Positions 55,768 through 64,000 of a stretch of 64,000 bases of DNA are shown piece after piece (within the stretch, counting starts at the first letter, position 1; every line of letters begins with the position of its first letter). Under the pieces are notes generated by a model. That model saw only the letters and a list, made by a program, of their open reading frames with translations. It ran no database searches and had not been told where the DNA came from. A program made the position numbers and the translations under genes. The stretch is from assembly GCA_963682055.1 (NCBI GenBank), contig OY821750.1, positions 31,256,402 to 31,320,401 on the forward strand. Reading direction: 5' to 3'. Source of the stretch: Primula veris (Eukaryota > Streptophyta > Magnoliopsida > Ericales > Primulaceae).

Positions 55768-58700
55768 CTAAACTTGGACGACCCCTAGTTTTCCGAGCGA
55801 AGACCGGACATCAGAACTTGTGCATTCTTCAGGAGTATAAACCATATTTGGGCTATCCGTAGGAAGAACGTCAGAAAGAGAGTAATTTCTAACAGAATGG
55901 AGTATAGTCATCGCACTATTACAAACTCCTTTCAATACTACAGACTTGTGTATGCCACCAAGCAATCCTTCATAGTCGGTGTCCCCACTTTCTCCCACTA
56001 CAACCACTATTTTCGATAAGTCCACGCCCCATCGGAGATATAGATACCTACAGAAGCATCAATTATATTAATAACTTGGTAAGAAGAGTCGGAGGGATTA
56101 CGAATAGTTTGTATTCCGGAATTAATTTAATTCTACTTCGTGATTATGCTCATTATTAGTAGTGCTAAAAGAATGGCATGGTGTTCTCCAAACTGAATGG
56201 TTATACTGTTGCAAGCATAGGGTGATAGGAGCAGATGCAAAAACAATACCAAATGAACCGTGAAAATATTAGAACGCGATTTAACTTGTACACCAAATAA
56301 GTAACAAAAAAAAAAATTGAGACTGGGAAGAAACAGTATTAGCTATTATGTAGTCTAACCAAATGCTTAAAAACCCAAGTCTTAAGTTAATGAAATGAAA
56401 TGTGATTCACTTCTGAACAGAGTTTTGGTTTATAGGAACGATACACTAGCATAAATGAACGTTTACCTATATTGAGGATAATATGGAAATATCAATTTCA
56501 GACTCATTCGACCAGCCAAGGCCAGAGGGGTCATTACTGATACATATGTACCCATTTCATTGAGTAATAAACAAGTATTTACGTGAAGCTTGAAAGACAA
56601 ACATACAAAGAAAAAGAAAACCAACAACTGAATACCTTAGGGCTTGGGAACGGGAGGCCAGTACTGGAATTACATTGATCTTATTTCCATTTTGGCAATA
56701 AATAATATGGCAACGGAGAGCCTGAATTCTCATCAATTTCCGAGCTTCTTTGACAGGGGGAACCTGAAAAGGTGAATGATGATCTGATTATAATCTACTG
56801 CCTCAATCGGACAAGCAAAACATACATAAAGATCCTCCGAGTTCAACACAGAAATTTATAAACCTAAACTGTAGTTTATGTTAAGCCTGCAAAACAGCAG
56901 CAGAGTAAAAAATCACAAAATTGTTACTTTTAAGGTATTTCTATACCCATCTTTGCCAACATTTTAAATTATTTTACTACTCTTCAGCTGATGTAGTTTC
57001 TCGTGGATGAGCTTATATTTACCCTAGTCAGATTGTCTAATAACTCCATCCTCCATCTGTAACGGAAAGATTCAACTAAGGCCTTGTCTGGTTGAAACTT
57101 AAAGTATGAACATCTTTGGGATTTTAACCTGAATAAGTCAAAAGATTTAAGCTAGATAAAGCCAGCTTTTCTCTGAACCGTAAAAGATAACAACTAATTT
57201 GCTTAAAAGCTGCAACCAAACAAGCCTTAATTTCTACTATTGTATTTGTCAAAAATACAGGTAACTTATCGTCTTTAAAGTGACTGGCTTGCACCTTATT
57301 AGTAAACGAGAATAAGCTCTAACTAAATCTGTGACCAACCTCAAGAGTGATAGATGAATTGTTAACCAAAAAATCACACAAAGAACTATACAACACACAT
57401 ATGAGAGTAAACTTACCTTTGTCGGATTAAGCACCGTAAAAGCGTAACAATAATCGGTCGAAATTTTCTCATCTTCAACAACAATCTGCTCTTCTTTTTC
57501 ACTATTCTTATCAGCTATTGAACTAACCCAACGTGATAGTGTTTTCCTCAATCCTTCTCCTCCCCATCGATACTCAATATGAGAATGATAGTATAAATCA
57601 ATTACAAAAGGTTCATCAGCATTAGAAGACGAGTAATAAAGATCACTACCACTGTTGCAGATAAAAGCATCAAAATCCGTCACGCTCAGCCCTGATTTAT
57701 TAATGAAAGAATTTGTTTCGGCTAACGTAAACGAGGATGCTAGAATAAATCCTATAGAGCCTTCAGATTTTTCTTTCTCCGCAGCGTCAAATATTTTTCT
57801 TGAAACTTCCGAAATTTCGGAAATATTAGAAAAATCAATAGCAATGACAATAATATGTTTCCTCCTCCTCAGTGCCGGGAACTTGTGATCTCCTTTCTCT
57901 GTACTCCCAGCCCTCTGGGAGCTTTTCATACCCTTTGACATTGCCAAAACAGCATTCTCTATTTTACTTTTACGATCTTCAGATTCTAGTAAATTTCCAC
58001 TCCCTTCATTCTTTTCTCCATCCATCGAAAACCTTAAATTTAGAGATATATCCTGTATATCTCTCAAAGAATCACTTGGTGAGTCTGATTCTGAGTTTTC
58101 ATCATCATCGTTGCTTCTTTCCCAACCTGGTTGCCTAGGTTTACAACTTGCTATACGTGTTAGATACGTTTTGCAATGTTCGGGCCATGAAAATAGATGA
58201 ATATTTTTTAACCCATTTTGTCGGCATTTAGCCCAGAGTTGGTTATCAGCAACCAGCTTCAGAAGAGCATTCGCAATAGAGTTTTGATCGTGGGGGTCAA
58301 TTAGGAGGCCATTGTCAAGTACCTGCAATATTAACGGTTCTAGACAATAAATTAAAATAAAAACCTAAAGTAATATTTAACTAGTACAAGAATTGTTTGG
58401 GGTAATTTTAACTTACAATTCAAAGGATGTAAGCACAAACTATCAAATATGCTGTTAATATTATAATCTATAAAGATAAGTTGGAGATATCATCATCATG
58501 TCTAATCTTCTCCACCGTCCCTGTTTACAGCTGACTCGAGAAAAAGTTTCTGAAATTATCAAATGATCACGAGTTTGCATACTCTGTCTATATTACCCAA
58601 CTACTTGATTGCTAACAATTAAGTCCATGGTCCTAAGTTCATTTTTTAACCCAGCATGTTTTATTTGGAAGCTTCACTTCCCCTCTCTTTTTCTTTTCCT

Positions 58701-61700
58701 TGTCCCTTTCCGGGATGATTACAAATATACAAGCACAATAAATCCGACAACATGATCTTTGCAAATTTAAGATTTTGTACGAAGTTATAGAATAAACAAT
58801 AACTAATAAGTCACCATACCCTATGTATGTCAACAGGACCGCCATTTTTTGTGGCTACCATCGGCAAACCATAGGCAGCTGCCTGTTCATTATAAGGAAA
58901 AAGCAAATATACTGAATTAACGTGAATTGGTCAGCGGAAGTATGTGACAAAAAAGGAAAGGAATCAGGAAAGTAAAATTTTCACAGGCATAGCAAGATGT
59001 ACCTCAATTAGAGTAAGCCCAAACGGCTCGATGAAAGCCGGATTAATGAAGACACCCTATCAAAATGTGTTTCCGAATTAACATGTGGCATATTAAAGTA
59101 ATGAAATGCGTACAGTAATTTTATAACTATTGATGACGTGTAACACAGCTGGACATGCATCAAAAATCAGTTATTGATCTGAAATGCACAGATAAGTATA
59201 TGTGATGCAGAGCTTGGAAAAATGAAGAAAAAAAGAGAATCCATAACCGTAAGTTGATGAGTCAAAAGTAGTGGAGTAACAATAATTAAGACTAGCTAAT
59301 GGGACACTAGACCATATAAAATAAGAAATAAACTCTTAAAAAAAGAGAGTATAGATTCAAAACAGCTAAACATCCTATCGTAGCCACTGTAAAACGACAA
59401 GATATATTACCATCAGATCATATAAATCACAAATGAAGAGAACCTATATTAGAATAACATAAACTTTATTGGGGACTCCGTCAAGGACACTAGGACTTTA
59501 ACAGTAACCAAAGAGGCAAAGACATGGATTATACACGCAACACGGAACTACCAAAAATGCAGACAATAAAACAACATATTCAAAAAAAGAAGTAGAGTGA
59601 GTCATATAAACTCTTCTTTTTTTCCTTCTGAATACCGAAAGATTAAACTTGGCAAGTAAAATTGTAAAGTAGGGGTGGGGGTACCTTTGTCTTTGCTGCT
59701 AAGCGGTATATGTCAGGAACGTCTGATTGTTTATGATGTTTCGGAAATGCAACCTGACCATAAAGATCATACTTGTCTACAAGCTTAAGTATGGATAGTA
59801 GAACAGAAGAACTTGTGCTTGACATATCATCAACATCATCACGGTTACCCATGATTAATGTCTGGAAGATAAAAGAAGATAGAAGATTTTAGAAACAGAT
59901 TAAGACACCTTTCTGCAATCACAATAATCCATTAAGTGAAAACTCGTAATAATCTAGTGAATGAGTACCAGATTAGCCAGTTCTCGTAAAGGCCGACATT
60001 CACCAAACGCTTTGACTAGAGTAAAAAGATTCTTCTTGGGATCTGGCCTAGCTAAGGCAAGTATCATGGGCTTGCGTGGATTTGTAAAAAAACGCATGAT
60101 CTGTTCATTTGATAAGAAAGCCAGTTATTGCATAACTTATTTGTAAACAGACGCGGGAATCTAATGGAAAAAGTTATATATGTATATAGTTAGACATATG
60201 AAGAGTGTAGATTGGAACCTCAGGCCAAATTGGTGGGTCTGGAGGTGTAGGTTGGTCTTCATTGTCTTCGGTTTCACCCTCTATATCACCATCATGTGGA
60301 ACAATGTGATGAAATTCCATACCAGGGGGCATAACCTGCAAACCAATTGCATATTAGTTCTGTTCTGCAAAAATCCACAGGTTGAAGCTTAATAAGTTAT
60401 CAAAAAAACAATTATGTAGTTAATAGTAGATTACATAAAAGAAAAACTATCTGAACAAGCATTGTTTAACATAGGCTGAAAGTGTTTAGCATATTCAAAC
60501 CAGTAAAATATAATACTTACAACCATGCGAGGCATAAACCTCCCATAACAGCTCACATTACGTCTGATCCTAGCCCTTAGTTTCCTCTCAAGTACCGGAT
60601 CAAAACCATCATAGAGGCGCCATTGCTCATCTATTTCTTGCCTAGTGCTAGTTATGACCATCTCTGATGCATCGAGGGCCAACTCTTCAGCCTCTATCCG
60701 ACGCATAATTTTGTAAATACTGTTTATTTCTTCCCTCGACTGTCGAGCTTGTCGCAGAAGCTGTTCCAGTTTATCTCTACCAAGAGAATGTCCAGTGAAA
60801 ATCATAGGTACATTTAAAGCACCTGACAGAAGAGCAGCAGCGTCACCTGTATTAATATCACCCAAATTAGTTGCAATTTCGAGCAAATATTCCAGCGATA
60901 GATCATTCACATTACGCATATGCCAAGGAATGTAATGCCCTCTATTCAAATCTCTGTTAATGTTTATAGTGGATGTATGCTAGTGTTAGTGATTCAAGCA
61001 ATATATTAATTGGAAATATCACACTTGTGTACTAACATATCAGCTCTTGACAATTAGTACATCATGCTATTAAATTTTATGATTTGGATACCAATTTACA
61101 CAATCAAATATGCAATACACCAATCTATCAATATGCACAAATTAGACACCAAAACTAAAAGTCTCGCAATTAGCACCCAAACCATTATCATTACATGCAA
61201 GTTAAAAGTTAAATTTTAATGCTGGTTTATTATTTTTTATTTCGTGCCGATTGGTGCTTAATACACTGAGCGTGATCAAACAACTACTACTTAACTAGTG
61301 CATTTTCATTGAGCTATCAATTTTAGTTGTTCCAACTGTTCTATATGTGCAGATGGGTGTACAAATTTTAAAAAGTTAACAGTATAGAGTATAATTGCTA
61401 AAATTGATAACTTGGTATACATATAAAACTAATATACCTCCTAAAATCGCTATAAGTCAGACTATTTTATTATCGTTTAACAACCTGCATCAGCATAGTG
61501 GCCGTGGATAGCAACAGGCCACACCGGATTGCCACCACCGATTTGCTCACCAAGTACTTTAGACATTTGTATAATGTGGTTTTGTGCACCGTCGACAAAT
61601 TCTGAGATATGAGGCCACAGAAGTTCTTTTGGAATATATTTTTCTCTGGGACCAAAAGGAATTCGAACTATATAAGCACCGCTGCTCTCTCCTGACTCTT

Positions 61701-64000
61701 CCTCTGAAATATCCGAATTTCGTGAGGGTAACATCTCTGTTGGTTCACCGTAAGTATAGTCCACCTCTGGTGAAGATACTTGTCTAGTGAGTAAATCAAC
61801 ACGATATACACCTGGCATTGAGCCCAAAGCCCTTGCTAGTTCCACAACATACTTAACCTGAAAAATGAGAAGGGGATAAAGATAAACAGAGAGAATAAAT
61901 ATACGATTAAATTTTGAGAGTTAACGTGTCATCAGATTCGGTTTTGTACACCAACCTATAAAAGTAGCAATTTTTATCCCAAACCAACATTCCTTCTATG
62001 CTTTTGGTACAGAAGATAGAAAAAAAAAAAACACAGTTTGGGGACTAAAACAAGCCGGGTTTAGTAATTAAAAAGCAATGTTTTAAACGCGAAAGTGTGG
62101 CTCAAGTGTTTTTGCATGAGCTTCACTAAAGCGTAAAAAGCACAAGCTTTCTGAGCTTCTCAGCAAAACGTTTTTATGTCGCTATAAGATAAAAACAAAA
62201 GGCGTTTTGAAGTGAGTTTTCAAAACAGGGTAAATTAGCACACCAGCCTATAATTTTTTGCTAATTTAGTATGGTAAGTGTACTAAATCATCAAGAAATG
62301 TAACATAAGTGTATTGATTGTAATTTTTATTTTTGTAGGTCAGTGTACAAGATAAAAACCAGGTGATACCTTAATGTCCACAACTGTAAATTAAGCTTTC
62401 TCCACATCCATTACGCTTGCACATAACCTAAAAAAAGTTCTATAAACCAATATTCTACCTGCCCACCAGTATCTGAATCACGACCAAGTTCCATATTTTC
62501 ACCCCTTATTAGACCATGAAGACTGCAAAAAGAATTCCAAACATTAATAAATAAAAAAGGAAAACGCAGATGTCTTGGTCATTACGGCATGAAAACAAGA
62601 CTTTTAACTATAATGGCATGTGGATTTTGCATAGAAAGTTGAAATTTAAAATAACTGAAAGAAAAGGGTGATGTAAGTGCCTTATTAATACAATATAGAG
62701 CTTTTTGCCCTTTTGTTCGTTGACCCATGCCTCCATTGTTTCAACAGAGCTAATTCTGGGTAATCTTCCCCTGTGGCTGTCACCATGAACTGACAACTCT
62801 GACACTGTATCTCCTTTTTCTCCCTCTGAAAGGTCCTCTGACATATCAGCGGTCGCTTCTTTGCGGCCTCTTTCACGTTCGATGCGGCGTTTTGCTACCC
62901 TTTGAGCTTGTTTTTCCTCCAGCTACATATATGAAAAAGGGTCCCCAATCAAAATAAATTTACACCAGTTCATATAAAAAGACTAGGTAACATGATAATC
63001 TCCAACTTTTCAGTCACTAAGGACTAAAGCATTGTATATAGTTCATTGATCGCCTAACTTGCTACAACATTTTAGAAGAAAGATGATGATTCAAGCTAAA
63101 ACGAATGGGAAGTACACAGACAAATCCACTATTCACAAGTTTAGGAAGCTGTTAAGAATACATAACAAGAGATGCCAAAAGGCTGCTTACACCATGTCAC
63201 TAATTGTATAAAACGTGGTAACCTACATGTATTATCTCAATACGTTGATGAAAGCTGATAATAATATTGAGGAACGTGGGAGTACCACATTTTTGTACAT
63301 GTGAACTGGAAAATTGTATGTAGGGCGTTACGTACAATGGAACAAAGTCACTCTTTAAAAAATCATACATATGCTTATACTGTTATAACCTTCTAAGGCG
63401 GAACCAGGACTGGTTTATAGTAGGGTGAAATTCATTTATCCAGGGGGTACTTATTTGAAGGATTGGGGAGTGGATTCCAAAATTTTACACTAACATTGCA
63501 GGCTGATAATATTTTAGATGGAAATACGAGGGATCGTCACCCCTAGTCCCTCCCACATACACTTACCAACTATTTATTGGTTTTCTACTGGTGTTAAACT
63601 CTTTGTAATAAATAAAAGCAGCTAACTGCAAACAGCAACGAAATGTCAAGATAATACTTCGATGCAAACGGTGAACACTGAACCATTAAGAGCTTCATCC
63701 TGAATTATAAAGTTGGAAAAATATAAGCCTGTCTATTAGCCACTCAAGCTAAATCCAGAATAATCATCCAACCTCCAATTAAAGATCAGATAAATTTGAA
63801 AAGCGTAGTCAGGCAGCGTGTTGTACAATTAATTTCACTTGAAGAAACAGACTGTTCTCTGAAACTGCAACCATATAGGTACAGTATTATTATCACTTTA
63901 TTATTAACACCTTGAAAATTTACCAACTCACAAATACATGCATATGTCAAGCAGAATGATCAGAAATAGAGAAAAAACAGAAAAAGAAACCTGCTTCTTC
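55768..64000 (-). CDS. SPS: Sucrose-phosphate synthase, family A (5' end outside window)
   Basis: Thirteen exons on the minus strand: 64000-63991 (partial), 62922-62681, 62522-62459, 61857-61485, 60846-60521, 60335-60219, 60100-59969, 59861-59685, 59056-59003, 58882-58820, 58322-57417, 56763-56636 and 56047-55768. From the second exon on they code 953 residues; about 90-100 N-terminal residues are missing off the edge. Cytosolic SPS makes sucrose-6-phosphate from UDP-glucose and fructose-6-phosphate. Seen in order: [21 protein letters not shown]; the regulatory-serine motif LPRISSVE (spinach Ser158 site); the glycosyltransferase parts [37 protein letters not shown] and [18 protein letters not shown]; the linker [13 protein letters not shown]; and a C-terminal phosphatase-like domain ([45 protein letters not shown]). 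The [17 protein letters not shown] region is where 14-3-3 binding is known. The start of its phosphatase-like domain reads IAIDFSN instead of the phosphatase DxDxT motif, so that domain is probably non-catalytic, as in other SPS. The intron after 62681 uses a GC donor (AAG|GCACTT). Confidence 0.95.
57078..57228. mobile_element. Tourist-like MITE in an SPS intron
   Basis: About 150 bp with inverted ends AAGGCCTTGTCTGGTTG and CAACCAAACAAGCCT and a TAA-like flank at each end (TAA | ... | TAA). This fits the 3-bp duplication of PIF/Harbinger-type (Tourist) MITEs. It lies in the intron between 57417 and 56763. Confidence 0.6.
61020..61420. repeat. Intronic dispersed repeat (ACAATTAGTACA / ACACCAA words)
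   Basis: The SPS intron 60846-61485 holds a sequence with repeated short words such as GACAATTAGTACATC, TACACCAATCTATC and TGCACAAATTAGACACC. The GH36 intron near 10080-10330 carries similar words (CAATTTGTACATC, ATCAACCTATC, AACAATTAGTACACC). The ends TGTGTACTAACATATC and GATAACTTGGTATACAT are loosely inverted. It is probably an old MITE family, but this is weak. Confidence 0.35.
63395..63555. mobile_element. hAT-like element remnant in an SPS intron
   Basis: Ends AAGGCGGAACCAGGA and GTCACCCCTAGTCCCTCC resemble the GGGGCGGAGCC-type termini common in plant hAT non-autonomous elements. The inner sequence is short and shows GGTGAAATTCATTTATCC. No target duplication was found. It lies in the intron 62922-63991. 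Confidence 0.4.

Overview
The window reads as nuclear DNA of a flowering plant, most likely a eudicot. Genes are sparse and intron-rich with GT-AG (and two GC-AG) introns, intergenic DNA is AT-rich, and plant-type MITEs are abundant. The protein set is plant-typical: a DAYSLEEPER-type domesticated transposase, a raffinose synthase-like GH36 enzyme, a plant RIF1 homologue, a hybrid proline-rich protein, a heptahelical PAQR protein and sucrose-phosphate synthase. I cannot name the species.

Layout. 1-3842 (+): a DAYSLEEPER-like hAT-derived gene with a long 5' leader. 6215-11170 (-): a five-exon galactinol-sucrose galactosyltransferase/alkaline alpha-galactosidase-like gene of the RFS6/DIN10 type, with a leader intron rebuilt from nested tandem repeats (to about 13.1 kb). 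13.2-20.3 kb: gene-poor, with MITEs and a TRIM-like element. 20808-27820 (+): a RIF1 N-terminal-domain gene whose first coding exon exists in three intact tandem copies, plus four extra fragments of the exon end with its splice donor. 27.9-35.6 kb: gene-poor, with MITEs, a large fold-back and an RNase H pseudogene fragment. 35619-37006 (-): a two-exon hybrid proline-rich/8-cysteine protein. 37.1-48.0 kb: gene-poor, with an LTR-like segment and several MITEs. 48034-52160 (-): a three-exon heptahelical (adiponectin-receptor-like) membrane protein with MITEs and fold-backs in its introns. 54042-55024: a Mutator-like element with long inverted repeats. 55768-64000 (-): sucrose-phosphate synthase family A, 13 exons seen, its N-terminus beyond the right edge.

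Gene models were built by reading both strands, placing splice sites so that codon phase is kept across every junction, and matching conserved family motifs from memory. No alignment was run. There is no operon logic here. The GH36 gene and SPS both act on the sucrose/raffinose side of carbohydrate metabolism, but they lie about 45 kb apart, and I infer no joint control.

The most unusual structure is the 2.3-kb array at the 5' end of the RIF1 gene. It holds three full promoter/5'UTR/first-exon units. All three start with ATG, keep an open frame through frame-preserving indels, and end in the same phase at a usable GT donor. It looks like a set of interchangeable first exons. Next are a GC-AG intron in RIF1 and another in SPS, each forced by reading frame, and the duplicated splice donor in the leader intron of the GH36 gene. 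Several transposon families with recognisable target-site duplications (9-bp Mutator-like, 3-bp CACTA-like, TA Stowaway-like) account for much of the intergenic DNA.
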